Positions 53,418 through 62,872 of a DNA stretch of 64,000 nucleotides are shown here, piece by piece (positions within the stretch are counted from its first letter, which is position 1; every line of letters begins with the position of its first letter). The notes under the pieces were generated by a model. The model worked only from the letters and a program-made list of their open reading frames with translations, was not told the origin of the DNA and made no database searches. Origin of the DNA: DASYLJ01 sp036009625 (GTDB lineage: Bacteria; Desulfobacterota; Binatia; DP-6); assembly GCA_036009625.1 (NCBI GenBank), contig DASYLJ010000096.1, forward strand, positions 62,001 through 126,000. Direction: 5' to 3'. The translations under genes were made by a program, and so were the position numbers.

Positions 53418-53552
53418 CGTCGTTCTCCCCGTCGAACCGGTGCGTGACCGTAGCGCGGCCGCATCCTACACATAAGTGGCTTTTGGGCCAGGCTTCAACC
53501 ACCGCGGGGCTCGCGTTGCGGGCATCCCGCATGGCCTGCGAAGGTGCCCTCC

Positions 53553-54263
53553 GTGATCTACATCGGAGCGCTCCTCGCGGGTCTGGTCGCCGCCGTCGGC
53601 GGTTACTTCGTCACCGGATTCACCGCTGGTTGGATCGCCGGGCTGTTCGGCATGAGCGACTTCGAGGGCGGACGCGGCATGTTCGCCTTCCTGGTCGTCG
53701 GCCCCATCGGCGGCCTGGTCGCCATGATCGCCACCATCTGGGCGGTGCTGCGTGCCGGGCGGGGACGGGGCTCGCTCGGCGGTGTGGCCGGCGTCCTGGC
53801 GGCCCTCGTCGCCATCGTGGGCGCCGGCATCGCGGTCCGACTGTGGACGGTCCCGACCTACTCGAACGAGGCGCCCCCGTCGCTCGAGTTCGAGCTGCGG
53901 TTCCCGTCCGCCATGCTGCCGGCCGACACCGACGTCGGCGTCGAGCTGCACACGGACCACAACGTGGGCCCGGCCCTGGTGACCACCCCATGGCCACCCG
54001 TCGACGGCGGGCAGCAGGTGATCGCCGGCGTCGTCTCCCTCGACTTCAAGACGACGTCGCGGCTGCTGGTGGTGACGGTACCCGGCGAGCCGGTGCGCCT
54101 GTTCCGGCTGGGGCTGTCGCGCGACCCGTCGTCGACGCCGTCCCTCGGGGACTGGCAGCATGCCGCCCACCTCGATCGCGGCGGCGAGACGCAACCGGAG
54201 AAGGCGCCGGCCGATGATCCCGTCGAGCTGCGCTACCGCGTGCGTCGCGCGGGCGAGGACTGA
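53553..54263 (+). CDS. Membrane protein with exported C-terminal domain
   Basis: About 236 residues. Three membrane helices (near 3-22, 45-65 and 75-95) are followed by a soluble domain of about 130 residues (LEFELRFPSAMLPADTDVGV, VVSLDFKTTSRLLVVTVPG) that ought to be periplasmic. GTG 53553 has AAGG eight bases upstream; GTG 53544 would put the ribosome site inside the gene. No domain recognised. It converges with lnt. Confidence 0.6.
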   Translation: MIYIGALLAGLVAAVGGYFVTGFTAGWIAGLFGMSDFEGGRGMFAFLVVGPIGGLVAMIATIWAVLRAGRGRGSLGGVAGVLAALVAIVGAGIAVRLWTVPTYSNEAPPSLEFELRFPSAMLPADTDVGVELHTDHNVGPALVTTPWPPVDGGQQVIAGVVSLDFKTTSRLLVVTVPGEPVRLFRLGLSRDPSSTPSLGDWQHAAHLDRGGETQPEKAPADDPVELRYRVRRAGED

Positions 54264-54274
54264 GGGCGTCGGCG

Positions 54275-55855
54275 CTACTGCACGCGCCGCATGAGCCCGA
54301 CGCCGATCGCCATCGCCGTCACCGCCGCGCACAGGTAGACGAACACATCGCCGTACTGCGTGTAGAACGTGCGCACGCCCGTCCACGACACGTCGTCGAC
54401 GTGCCAGAGCTCCTCGAAGAGCGGGCCCTGCCACCGGATGCGGCCGTCGGCATCGATGACGGCGCTGATGCCGGTGTTGGCGGCGCGCACCATCGGGACG
54501 CGGTTCTCGATGGCGCGGAACGTGCCCTGGATCAGGTGCTGGTAGGGCGCCGACGTCTGACCGTACCAGGCGTCGTTGGTCACGTTGACGAGGAAGTCGG
54601 CGCCGCCGGCGATGAAGGTACGCGTCAGGGCCGGGAAGATGCCCTCGTAGCAGACGAGCACACCGAACTTCCCCTGCGTCAGGTCGAACACGGTGTGCGA
54701 GATACCGGCGCCGATCTGCCCCACCGCCGTGGTCACCATCTGCGAGACGAAGAACAGCACGCGCGCGAACGGCACGTACTCGCCGAACGGCACCAGCTCG
54801 ATCTTGTCGTACGTGCCGCGCTCGCGGCCGTCGGGCATGAGCAGGTAGGCGCGGTTCAGCTGCTCGATGCGACCGTCGACGGTCTGGCGGTACGCCGGGC
54901 TGCCGAAGACGATGGGCACGCCCGCCTCGTGCGCGATGTCGAGCATGTCGTCACGCAGCGGGCCCGCTTGCTGGAAGAAGAACGGCGCCGCCGTCTCCGG
55001 CCACGCCACGAGCTGTGCACCCGCGCGCGCCGCCGCCAGCGTCAGCTCGCGGTAGCGCGCCATGGTCTCGCCCTGGAACGACGGATCCCACTTCCGATCC
55101 TGCTCAATGTTCCCCTGCGTCAGACCGATACGCAGCGTGCCGACGGCCGGCATCGAGGCGATGCTCGCGGCGCGCCATCGGCCGAGCATGGGCAGACCTG
55201 CGACGACGATCGTCACCACGATCATCGCCGGCAGCATGCGACGTGCACCTCGTCCGCGCTCGCGCAGCACGCCGGTGGCGACGACGTTGAAGAAGACGAG
55301 CGCCGCCGACACGCCGTAGACGCCGGTCACCTCGGCCATCTGCACGAGGTCGTGGAATCGCCACTGCGAGTAGCCGAGCGCCGCCCACGGGAAGCCGATG
55401 AAGAACCAGCTGCGCAGCCACTCGAGCGTCACCCACAGCGCCGGCGCCAGCCACACGACGGGGAGACCACGATCCTCCATCCAGCGCAGACCGGCGGCGA
55501 ACGCGCCGTGGTAGCAGGCGAGCACGCTGCACATGAGCAGCAGCACGCCGATCGCTATCGGCGCCGGCACCGCCGTGTAGTGACGGATGGTCTCGACGAT
55601 CCAGTAGCAGGTGGCCATCCAGAACGTCAGCCCGGTGAGCCAGCCGAGGCCGAACGCGGCGCGCGGTCCGCGCGTCCGGATGGCCATCAACAACGGCACC
55701 AGCCCCACCCACGCGAGCGGCGTCAGGTCGACGGTCGGAAACGCGGCGGCGAGCGCGAGGCCGCTCACCAGCGCGAGAACGACACGCCACCAGCGGGGTG
55801 GCTCCACCACCTCTGCCACCGCGGTCACGCCGTTCGCCCCCACCGCCAGCCCCAT
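54275..55855 (-). CDS. lnt: Apolipoprotein N-acyltransferase
   Basis: A 526-residue inner-membrane enzyme: six or more membrane helices in the first 215 residues, then a nitrilase-like catalytic domain, then a final helix. The catalytic Glu-Lys-Cys are in WPETAAPFF, DKIELVPFGEYVPF and VCYEGIFP. It adds the third acyl chain to lipoproteins, the last step of lipoprotein maturation, needed by the lipoproteins at 7867 and 8450. It follows ybeY with a six-base gap. Confidence 0.92.
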   Translation of the reverse strand: MGLAVGANGVTAVAEVVEPPRWWRVVLALVSGLALAAAFPTVDLTPLAWVGLVPLLMAIRTRGPRAAFGLGWLTGLTFWMATCYWIVETIRHYTAVPAPIAIGVLLLMCSVLACYHGAFAAGLRWMEDRGLPVVWLAPALWVTLEWLRSWFFIGFPWAALGYSQWRFHDLVQMAEVTGVYGVSAALVFFNVVATGVLRERGRGARRMLPAMIVVTIVVAGLPMLGRWRAASIASMPAVGTLRIGLTQGNIEQDRKWDPSFQGETMARYRELTLAAARAGAQLVAWPETAAPFFFQQAGPLRDDMLDIAHEAGVPIVFGSPAYRQTVDGRIEQLNRAYLLMPDGRERGTYDKIELVPFGEYVPFARVLFFVSQMVTTAVGQIGAGISHTVFDLTQGKFGVLVCYEGIFPALTRTFIAGGADFLVNVTNDAWYGQTSAPYQHLIQGTFRAIENRVPMVRAANTGISAVIDADGRIRWQGPLFEELWHVDDVSWTGVRTFYTQYGDVFVYLCAAVTAMAIGVGLMRRVQ

Positions 55856-55861
55856 GCCCGT

Positions 55862-56296
55862 CTACTCCCAGAGCCGTCGCGCCAGGGCCTGCTCGCGACG
55901 CTGCATGCGACGCGCCTCCTGCGGCGACACCTCGTGGTCGTATCCGAGCAGGTGCAGCACGCCGTGGATCAGGAGCCGTTCGCTCTCGTGCGCGAGCGAC
56001 TCGCCGCGCTCCTCGGCCTGCCGGCGCGCGGTGTCGACCGAGATGACGACGTCGCCGAGCAGGTCGCCCGGTGCTCCGCCCTCGCCTTCGCGCTGCGCGA
56101 ACGACAGCACGTCGGTGGGGCGGTCGCGGCCGCGCCAGTCGCGGTTCAGCGTGCGCATGACGGGATCGGACACGAGCAGCAGTGACAGCTCGGCGTCGGG
56201 CAGGCGCAGCGCCTCGAGCACGCGACGGGCGCTCCGTCGCAGTCGCACCGCCAGGGTGGGCACGCGCCGGCCGCGCATGGACACGACGACGTCCAT
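55862..56296 (-). CDS. ybeY: Endoribonuclease YbeY
   Basis: A 144-residue single-strand RNase used in 16S rRNA maturation and ribosome quality control. The zinc signature HGVLHLLGYDH (near 110) is complete, and DRPTDVLSFAQRE and GDVVISVDTA are family landmarks. Its ATG overlaps the phoH stop. The order phoH-ybeY-lnt follows the widely conserved ybeZ-ybeY-(ybeX)-lnt cluster, lacking ybeX. Confidence 0.93.
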   Translation of the reverse strand: MDVVVSMRGRRVPTLAVRLRRSARRVLEALRLPDAELSLLLVSDPVMRTLNRDWRGRDRPTDVLSFAQREGEGGAPGDLLGDVVISVDTARRQAEERGESLAHESERLLIHGVLHLLGYDHEVSPQEARRMQRREQALARRLWE

Positions 56297-57255
56297 CAGT
56301 TGCGGTCGTAGGCGGTGATGATCTCCTGAACCAGGGGATGCCGCACGACGTCGCGCTCGCTGAACGTCACGAAGCTGATGCCGGTGATGCCGCGCAGCAC
56401 GTGCTGCGCCTCCTTGAGCCCCGAGGGCTTGCCGGCGGGAAGGTCGGTCTGGGTGACGTCGCCGGTGATGATGGCCTTCGAGCCATAGCCGAGCCGCGTC
56501 AGGAACATCTTCATCTGCTCGGTGGTGGTGTTCTGCGCCTCGTCGAGGATGACGAACGAATCGTTCAGCGTGCGGCCACGCATGAACGCGAGCGGCGCCA
56601 CCTCGATGGTGCCGCGCTCCACCAGTTTCCGCGCGCGGTCGAAGTCGACCATGTCGTGCAGCGCATCGTAGAGCGGGCGGAGGTACGGGTTCACCTTCTC
56701 GGCGAGGTCGCCCGGCAGGAAACCGAGCTTCTCGCCCGCCTCCACCGCCGGCCGCGTCAGCACGATGCGGCTGAAGGTGTTCTTCATCAGCTCGGCGATA
56801 CCCATCGCCATGGCGAGGTACGTCTTGCCGGTGCCGGCCGGACCGATGCCGAAGACGATGTCGAAGTTGCGGATGGCGTCGATGTACGCCTTCTGCACGA
56901 CGCTCTTCGGCGTGATGGTGCGCTTGTGCGCCGAGATGAAGACGGTGTCGAGGAAGATGTCGCGCAGCCGCGCGTTGCGATCGCTCGACAGGATGCGTAG
57001 CGCGTAGTCGACGTCGGACGCGAAGATCGGGTAGCCCTGCTCGAGCAGGCCGTAGAGCTGCGTCAGGACGCGACTCGCCAGCTCGGCGGCGACGGGATCA
57101 CCGCCGACGGTGAGTGTGTTCTCGCCGACGTCGATGCGCACCTTGAGGATGCGCTCGAGGACCTTCACGTGCTCGTCGTGCTGGCCGAGGAGCTCGCGGA
57201 ACAGCGTGGTGTTCCCGAACTGGAGGGCCGGCGGACCGAGCGCGGTCTGGGTCAA
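56296..57255 (-). CDS. phoH: PhoH-like ATPase
   Basis: A 319-residue P-loop ATPase of the PhoH/YbeZ family. An N-terminal KH-like segment (about 30-85) is followed by Walker A GPAGTGKTYLA (near 140) and Walker B VILDEAQNTT (near 238), with RTLNDSFV before it. It acts with YbeY in RNA handling. Its ATG overlaps the stop of alaS by four bases. Confidence 0.92.
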   Translation of the reverse strand: MTQTALGPPALQFGNTTLFRELLGQHDEHVKVLERILKVRIDVGENTLTVGGDPVAAELASRVLTQLYGLLEQGYPIFASDVDYALRILSSDRNARLRDIFLDTVFISAHKRTITPKSVVQKAYIDAIRNFDIVFGIGPAGTGKTYLAMAMGIAELMKNTFSRIVLTRPAVEAGEKLGFLPGDLAEKVNPYLRPLYDALHDMVDFDRARKLVERGTIEVAPLAFMRGRTLNDSFVILDEAQNTTTEQMKMFLTRLGYGSKAIITGDVTQTDLPAGKPSGLKEAQHVLRGITGISFVTFSERDVVRHPLVQEIITAYDRN

Positions 57256-59903
57256 GCGGAGGTGGCGCTCCTCGCGCCGAGGAGCTCGTAGGCCGCCGCG
57301 AGCGCGGCATCGATGCGACCGGGGTCTTTACCACCGGCCTGCGCGAAATCGGGTCGTCCGCCGCCGCCGCCGCCGACCATGGGGGCGAGGTGCTTGATGA
57401 TGTTGCCGGCGTGGAACCGTCCGGTGAGGTCCTTCGTGACGGCCGCCAGCAGCAGGGCGCGATCGCCCTGCGCCGCGCCCAGCACCACGACGCCCGACTT
57501 GATGCGATCGCGCAACTTGTCCGCCATTTCGCGCAGCCCTTTATCGTCGAGCCCTTCGACCCGTGTTGCGAGCACCGTGACGCCGTCGATGGTGCGGGCG
57601 TCGGCCATGACGTCGCGCGACGCGCCGCCGGCGAGCTTGCCCTGGAGCTCGGTGATGCGTTTCTCGAGCTCGCGCTGCTGCGCGAGCAGCTTCTCGAGCT
57701 TGCCCGCCGCTTCGTCTTCGGGCCCGCGAAGCAGCACGCTGATCTCGCGCAGCGTGGCTTCACGCTGGCGGATGAAGCTCAGCGCGCCCTCGCCCGTCGC
57801 CGCTTCGAGGCGACGCACGCCCGAGGCCACGCCACCCTCCGCGCGTACCTTGAAGACGCCGATGTCGCCGGTGCGCTCGACGTGCGTACCGCCGCACAGC
57901 TCGACCGAGAAGTCGCCCATGCGCACGACACGAACGCGATCGCCGTACTTGTCGCCGAAGAAGGCCAGCGCGCCCGCCTTGATGGCGTCGTCGTAGGACA
58001 TCTCCTCGGTGGTGACGGGCGCGTTCGCGCGCACCTCGGCGTTGACCTCGTCCTCGACCGCCTGCAGCTCGTCGGCCGTCATCGGCTTGTTGTGGTTGAA
58101 GTCGAAGCGCAGGCGGTCGGCGCTGACGAGCGACCCGGCCTGCTTCACGTGCGCGCCGAGACGCTGGCGGAGTGCCGCGTGCATCAGGTGCGTGGCCGAG
58201 TGGTTGAGGCGCGAGGCCTCGCGCCGCGCAGCGTCGATCTCGAGGCGGACGTCGTCGTCCACCGCGATGGCGCCCTGCCGCACGATGCCGCGATGGCCGA
58301 CGACGTTGGGCGCGATTTTCACCGTGTCGAGCACCTCGATGCGCGTACCCGCATCGGTGACGATGACGCCGTGGTCGCCCGCCTGCCCGCCGGACTCGGC
58401 GTAGAAGGGGGTCTCGGCAGTGACGACATCGACCGCGGTACCTTCGCGCACGGGGCCGCGCGTCTCCTTGCCGTCGACGAGGAGTGCCAGGACCGTCGAC
58501 TCCCAGGCGCCGACGCGGTCGCCGACGAAGCGCGTGGCGACGGTTCCCGAGGACAGCTCGGCCGTGCTGGTGGCGTCGGCGAAGCGCTGCGCGCCGCGGG
58601 CGCGCGTGCGCTGCACGTCCATCGCTTTGTCGTAGCCGGCGTGGTCGACCGTCATGCCCTCGCCGGCGAGGATGTCCTCGGTGAGGTCGAGCGGGAAACC
58701 GAAGGTGTCCGACAGCTTGAAGGCGACATCGCCGGTGAGCACGGTGCGGCGCTCCGTCCGCGCCGTCTCGACCTCGCTGGCAAGCAGTGCCAGGCCGCGG
58801 TCGAGCGTGGCGGCGAAGCGCTCTTCTTCGAGTCGCACCACCTCGGCGATGCGCGCATGCGCCAGGGCGATCTGCGGATACGCGTCGCCCATGCTCTTGA
58901 CGACGGCGCCGACCACCTCGTGCAGGAACGGCTCGTCCATGCCGAGCAGCTTGCCGTGCCGCGCGGCGCGACGGAGCAGCCGTCGCAGCACGTAGCCGCG
59001 GCCCTCGTTCTGCGGCACGACGCCTTCGGCGACGAGGAAGGTGACGGCGCGCGAGTGATCGGCGATCACGCGCAGCGAGACGTCGTCCTTCTCGTTGTTC
59101 GCGTACGGCTTGCCCGAGAGCTTCTCCGCCGACGCGATGATGGTGCGGAAGATGTCGATGTCGTAGTTGCCCGCCACGCCCTGCAGCACGGCGGCGATGC
59201 GCTCGAAGCCCATGCCGGTGTCGACGTGCTTCGCGGGCAGGTCGGTGAGCTCGCCAGAGGCCTCGCGGTTGTTCTGGATGAAGACCAGGTTCCAGATCTC
59301 GAGGTAGCGTGCGCAGTCGCCGTTCACCTGGCAGCGGTGTGGCTTGCCCTTGTGGTCGCAGGCGTCGGGTCCGCGATCGAGGTGTATCTCCGAGCACGGG
59401 CCGCAGGGGCCGGTGTCGCCCATCTCCCAGAAGTTCTCGTCCTCGAACCGCTGGACGCGTTCGTGGCCGATGTCGGTGAGCTCCTTCCAGAGCGTCTCGG
59501 CTTCGTCGTCGGTGGTGTAGACGGTGGCCCAGAGCTTGTCCTTGGGCAGCTTCCAGACGTCGGTCAGGAGCTCCCAGGCCCACTGGATGGCGTCGCGCTT
59601 GAAGTAGTCGCCGAACGACCAGTTGCCGAGCATCTCGAACAGCGTGTGGTGGTAGGTGTCGCGCCCCACCTGCTCGAGATCGTTGTGCTTCCCGCTGATG
59701 CGGAGACACGTCTGGCTGTCCGCCGCCCGCACGTAGGGACGGGTCTCGTTGCCGAGAAACACCTGCTTGAAGGGCACCATCCCGGCGTTGGTGAAGAGCA
59801 GGCTCGGATCGCCAGCCGGAATGATGGGCGCGGACGGCAGGATCGTGTGCCCCCGCTCGCGGAAGAAGTCGAGAAAGGTCTGGCGAATCTGGTCCCCGGT
59901 CAC
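57252..59903 (-). CDS. alaS: Alanyl-tRNA synthetase
   Basis: An 883-residue class II synthetase. The aminoacylation core has TGDQIRQTFLDFFRERGHT at the start and FEMLGNWSFGDYFKRDAI; the editing domain has the HxxxH motif (NHSATHLMHAAL) and the Cys-His pair VELCGGTHVERTG; the C-terminal C-Ala domain has Gly-rich VGGGGGGRPDFAQAGG. GTG 59903 is chosen because the family begins with (M)TGDQIRQ and the leaderless promoter lies just upstream; the TTG at 59939 is the -35 box. Confidence 0.95.
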   Translation of the reverse strand: MTGDQIRQTFLDFFRERGHTILPSAPIIPAGDPSLLFTNAGMVPFKQVFLGNETRPYVRAADSQTCLRISGKHNDLEQVGRDTYHHTLFEMLGNWSFGDYFKRDAIQWAWELLTDVWKLPKDKLWATVYTTDDEAETLWKELTDIGHERVQRFEDENFWEMGDTGPCGPCSEIHLDRGPDACDHKGKPHRCQVNGDCARYLEIWNLVFIQNNREASGELTDLPAKHVDTGMGFERIAAVLQGVAGNYDIDIFRTIIASAEKLSGKPYANNEKDDVSLRVIADHSRAVTFLVAEGVVPQNEGRGYVLRRLLRRAARHGKLLGMDEPFLHEVVGAVVKSMGDAYPQIALAHARIAEVVRLEEERFAATLDRGLALLASEVETARTERRTVLTGDVAFKLSDTFGFPLDLTEDILAGEGMTVDHAGYDKAMDVQRTRARGAQRFADATSTAELSSGTVATRFVGDRVGAWESTVLALLVDGKETRGPVREGTAVDVVTAETPFYAESGGQAGDHGVIVTDAGTRIEVLDTVKIAPNVVGHRGIVRQGAIAVDDDVRLEIDAARREASRLNHSATHLMHAALRQRLGAHVKQAGSLVSADRLRFDFNHNKPMTADELQAVEDEVNAEVRANAPVTTEEMSYDDAIKAGALAFFGDKYGDRVRVVRMGDFSVELCGGTHVERTGDIGVFKVRAEGGVASGVRRLEAATGEGALSFIRQREATLREISVLLRGPEDEAAGKLEKLLAQQRELEKRITELQGKLAGGASRDVMADARTIDGVTVLATRVEGLDDKGLREMADKLRDRIKSGVVVLGAAQGDRALLLAAVTKDLTGRFHAGNIIKHLAPMVGGGGGGRPDFAQAGGKDPGRIDAALAAAYELLGARSATSA

Positions 59904-59910
59904 GAGGGCG

Positions 59911-59939
59911 AACTTATCGGGGTTGGTTTGGGGCAGCAA
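59911..59939 (-). promoter_or_regulatory. alaS promoter TTGCTG-N17-TAAGTT, leaderless geometry
   Basis: On the minus strand the -10 TAAGTT (59916-59911) ends seven bases before GTG 59903. The -35 TTGCTG would be mistaken for a TTG start codon. Confidence 0.6.
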
Positions 59940-59963
59940 CCTGGATGGTGCGGTGCGTTGGGG

Positions 59964-60386
59964 TCACCCGCCCTTCACGATCCCGTCGATCAACCGCCCG
60001 TAGAGTCCCGTCAGCATGCGCTGCACCGACTCCAGCGGCGCGCCCTTCGCGACGAAGTTGCTCCCCCATCGCACGACGCACCCGCCGTCCGACGCGTCCG
60101 CCAGCTCGACGACGGCGTGGTAGTGCTCGATCGGCAGCGTCGTCTCGTTGACGATCGAGTACGACAGCAGCCGGCCGTCGACCATCGCCTCGAGGCGCTC
60201 CTCGAGCGCGCCGGGCACGCCCTTCACGCGGACGGAACGGACGGCGCCGATGCCCTCGCCCCGCATCTCGACGCCATCGACGTCGGCGCCCATGAACTTG
60301 CCGATGCCGCCGAAGTCGGCGAGGCGAGCGAAGAACTCGGCGCGGGAGAGCGGGACGGTCCGTTCGACGAGCACACCGTAGGGCAT
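59964..60386 (-). CDS. SRPBCC (polyketide cyclase-like) protein
   Basis: A 140-residue START/SRPBCC-fold protein: VERTVPLSRAEFFARLADFG, GIGAVRSVRVKGVPG, then GCVVRWGSNFVAKG and a long C-terminal helix. The fold has a hydrophobic cavity that binds lipids or polyketides; many members have no known ligand. Its own leaderless promoter suggests independent expression from alaS. Confidence 0.75.
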   Translation of the reverse strand: MPYGVLVERTVPLSRAEFFARLADFGGIGKFMGADVDGVEMRGEGIGAVRSVRVKGVPGALEERLEAMVDGRLLSYSIVNETTLPIEHYHAVVELADASDGGCVVRWGSNFVAKGAPLESVQRMLTGLYGRLIDGIVKGG

Positions 60387-60391
60387 GAGGT

Positions 60392-60420
60392 CCGGTAGCC
60401 TGGACGAAGAGTCGCGTAAA
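60392..60420 (-). promoter_or_regulatory. Promoter TTTACG-N17-TACCGG, leaderless geometry
   Basis: On the minus strand the -10 ends five bases before ATG 60386, with no ribosome site. Confidence 0.45.
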
Positions 60421-60515
60421 CCACTGGCGGTGGGATCAGGCTTCCGACGGCATCAGCGGGTAGCAACTCATTTTGAATTCGGCAATGGCAGGGCCGTTCG
60501 CCGCACTAGCTTCTG

Positions 60516-61271
60516 CTACCAGGGGAGGTTGTAAGTTGGGCACTGCGTCCAGCCCCCAGGGGTGCCACTGCCCCACATGCCGCAGAACACCAAGCCCCGC
60601 TGTACCCAGAACTGATCCCAGTAGATCAAATAGCCGTACACGTAGAGCATGCGTCGCTCCGCCCCAACCTCTGCAAGCGGAAGATCGCGAACGTTGACCG
60701 CCCACGACGTCACTTGGTTGGGCGCGATGCTCGCGATGCTTCCGGGATTCCTCCAAGGCGGATACGTGGGCGAGTCGGGGAACCGTTCACCTACAGGTAG
60801 GGTCGTGGCATTGATCGATCCGTACATCTTTACTCCAGGCAGCTGGCCCGTATTGCGTACCGCGACCTGCACCGCGACGATGTCCTCACCAACCAGGGGA
60901 GCAGGCGGAATTGGCGTTTCGGGGTTGGTGCCGAGCCAGGTCCATTGATCCACCATGATCCAGGGCCGCAGCGTCGTTTCCACATTCCAGCGCGTGAGTT
61001 GATTGCTCTCCCTGGTCTCGCGCAAAGCGGCCTGCATCGAGTCGTACTGACGACTGGCAAAGAAGCCCTGAGCGATGGTCGCCAAGGCGATGGCGCTTGC
61101 CAGCGCCAGGTTGGCGCGCTTGAAGCGCCCGCGGCGCCCAGGATCATTTTTCCGCTTGTGCTTCTTGCCGTCGGTACCTGCGGGATTTTCCCCGGCATCT
61201 AGGCCGGCGCTAAGCACGGGCGCCGGGGCATCGGGTTCTCCCTCTGTGGGGCAGCCGTCGTCCTCGTCCAC
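60516..61271 (-). CDS. Orphan single-pass membrane protein
   Basis: A 251-residue protein: a polar, Lys-rich cytoplasmic start (residues 1-50), one membrane helix (about 55-75), a short coiled segment (RQYDSMQAALRETRESNQL) and an extracytoplasmic domain (LRPWIMVDQWTWLGT, VAVQVAVRNTGQLPGVKM, TYPPWRNPGSIASIAPN). Base composition is less GC-rich than neighbours, suggesting recent acquisition. The start is GTG 61271. No domain recognised. Confidence 0.6.
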   Translation of the reverse strand: MDEDDGCPTEGEPDAPAPVLSAGLDAGENPAGTDGKKHKRKNDPGRRGRFKRANLALASAIALATIAQGFFASRQYDSMQAALRETRESNQLTRWNVETTLRPWIMVDQWTWLGTNPETPIPPAPLVGEDIVAVQVAVRNTGQLPGVKMYGSINATTLPVGERFPDSPTYPPWRNPGSIASIAPNQVTSWAVNVRDLPLAEVGAERRMLYVYGYLIYWDQFWVQRGLVFCGMWGSGTPGGWTQCPTYNLPW

Positions 61272-61609
61272 TTCGCTCAGGGCGTACTAGTTGAGCCGGC
61301 TAGATGCCAGAGAGCCTTTAGGCACCGCTGGCCATCCGCTCCACTAGAGAGACTAACTCCACGTCGCTCGACAGCAGCATCTTCGACGCCATGCCGTGCA
61401 CCGCGAAGAGCGTCTCCTCAGCGCGCGGGATGGCCCCGGCGAGCAGGTTTCTTGCCGGGGTTCTCCTCGGCAGTCTGCTTGATGTGATCCATGACGGCCC
61501 GCGCGATCTGGTCACATCGCGGGATCGTTCCTTGGGGTCGGCGTCTTGGCGCGGGTTGGGATGGCGGATCCGGAAAGAGACTCTAGGGCGGGAAGCTAGC
61601 TCCCGAGGT
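61272..61609. other. 338-base gap with possible gene remnant
   Basis: Less GC-rich than the flanks. On the minus strand two short frames look gene-like but are out of register: one reads DQIARAVMDHIKQTAEENPG (61509-61450) and the other EETLFAVHGMASKMLLSSD (61425-61369) down to a stop at 61318. They could be a frameshifted remnant of a small gene. No RNA structure or mobile-element end was recognised. Confidence 0.3.
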
Positions 61610-62860
61610 TCAAAATGATTCACTACCCATCAGCGACCACACCACGAGGCCGTAGTCGGGCGCCCGTCCGTCCCAGTTCGGGAAGTTCGTCGTGGGGTCG
61701 ATCGCGAGGCCGTCCGCACGATGTCGCGCGCGCAGCATGTCGACCGGATCGGGGCCCAGCGGCGGTGGTGTGCCCTGGACCAACAGCTCATTGCCGTCGC
61801 GGCGCACGAACCGGAACGTGCCGTCGACCTCGGACACGATCCGCACCCCCATCTCGTGCACGTACGTGTGGTGGCGGCGGCAGAGCGAGCACAGGTTCGC
61901 GAGCGCCGTGGCCCCGCCGCGCGACCACGGCACCACGTGATGCCCGTCGACCAGACGGTTGGTGCAGCCGGGGAAGCGACAGCCGCGATCGCGCAGACGG
62001 AGCGCGCGGCGAAGCAACGTCGGAATGGTACGTCGGCGTCGTCCGGCGTCGAGGACGTTCCCGCGGGAATCTTCGACCACCTCCACGACCGCCGCATCGC
62101 ACGTGAATCGTTCCGTGGTGGCAGGCGATAGGACCGTGCCGTCGTCCAGTGTCCCGCCAGCATCCCCGCCAGCATCGACATGAACGACCACCTCGACCGG
62201 CGGGCCAGCCTCCGTCGATCCGCTGAGGAACGACTCGGCAACGGCCACCAGCGCATCGGCCCGTTTCAGACCCGCGGGCCGCGTTCCCGCGGAAACGTCT
62301 CCCGACGTGAACGAACGCGACATTGCGACCTCGAGTGCGCGCCGCACGACTGCCGCCTCCTCGGGGCGGAGCTGCACGTCGAACCGCACGAACCCCGTCT
62401 CGGTGTCGCGCTCCCGCACCCATCGTGCGTCGAGCTCGTCGTCGGGATGTTCGCCCGTCGCGTCGCGCAGCGCCGAGCGGTAGCCGCGACAGATTCGCTC
62501 GAGGTGTGAGGCGGTCGACGAGCGCGCCATGGCGAGTAGCGTTCCCTCGTTTTCGGGCGAGGCGACCCGCGTCAGGGCGCGGACCTTCGAGTAGCTGACC
62601 TGGCCGAGCCGCAGTGCCTCGTCGGTCTGTGGGAGAGAACGAAGTGCTCGTGCAACGCGCACGTGCTCCCGGGCCGCGCCGAGGTCGAGGCCGACGCGCC
62701 ACGAAAGCCAGTGCGCGCAGCTGAGCGCGCCCTGATCGCCCCAGCCATCGGATTCGTCGAAGTCGCCGATGAGGGTGAGGAAGCGATGCGTGGCGGCGTC
62801 GAGGTGTGCGGCGAGCTCCGCGATCTCGTCGGCGAGGTGTTCGCGATCGGCGTTGGTCAT
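61610..62860 (-). CDS. DUF222/HNH endonuclease (13E12-repeat type)
   Basis: A 416-residue protein: DUF222 region (about 1-270; ALSCAHWLSWRVGLDLGAAR, LGQVSYSKVRALTRVA), then an HNH nuclease domain (about 310-350) with CRFPGCTNRLVDGHHVVPWS and CSLCRRHHTYVHE. The family is abundant in high-GC genomes, often in variable regions, and is thought to be mobile or selfish. It is intact. ATG 62860 is preceded at six bases by TACAAT. Confidence 0.85.
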   Translation of the reverse strand: MTNADREHLADEIAELAAHLDAATHRFLTLIGDFDESDGWGDQGALSCAHWLSWRVGLDLGAAREHVRVARALRSLPQTDEALRLGQVSYSKVRALTRVASPENEGTLLAMARSSTASHLERICRGYRSALRDATGEHPDDELDARWVRERDTETGFVRFDVQLRPEEAAVVRRALEVAMSRSFTSGDVSAGTRPAGLKRADALVAVAESFLSGSTEAGPPVEVVVHVDAGGDAGGTLDDGTVLSPATTERFTCDAAVVEVVEDSRGNVLDAGRRRRTIPTLLRRALRLRDRGCRFPGCTNRLVDGHHVVPWSRGGATALANLCSLCRRHHTYVHEMGVRIVSEVDGTFRFVRRDGNELLVQGTPPPLGPDPVDMLRARHRADGLAIDPTTNFPNWDGRAPDYGLVVWSLMGSESF

Positions 62861-62866
62861 GAACTC

Positions 62867-62872
62867 ATTGTA
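62867..62872 (-). promoter_or_regulatory. Near-consensus -10 (TACAAT), leaderless geometry
   Basis: Minus strand TACAAT, six bases before ATG 62860; the -35 is weak. Confidence 0.35.

Noticed and set aside
48966..53447. A 1493-codon open frame antisense to the giant kinase
   Set aside because: It is the mirror of the HAMP repeats in a GC-rich region: no domain, no start signal, His/Arg/Leu composition typical of antisense frames.
59937..59939. TTG start for alaS
   Set aside because: It is the first half of the -35 box TTGCTG; family similarity begins at GTG 59903.
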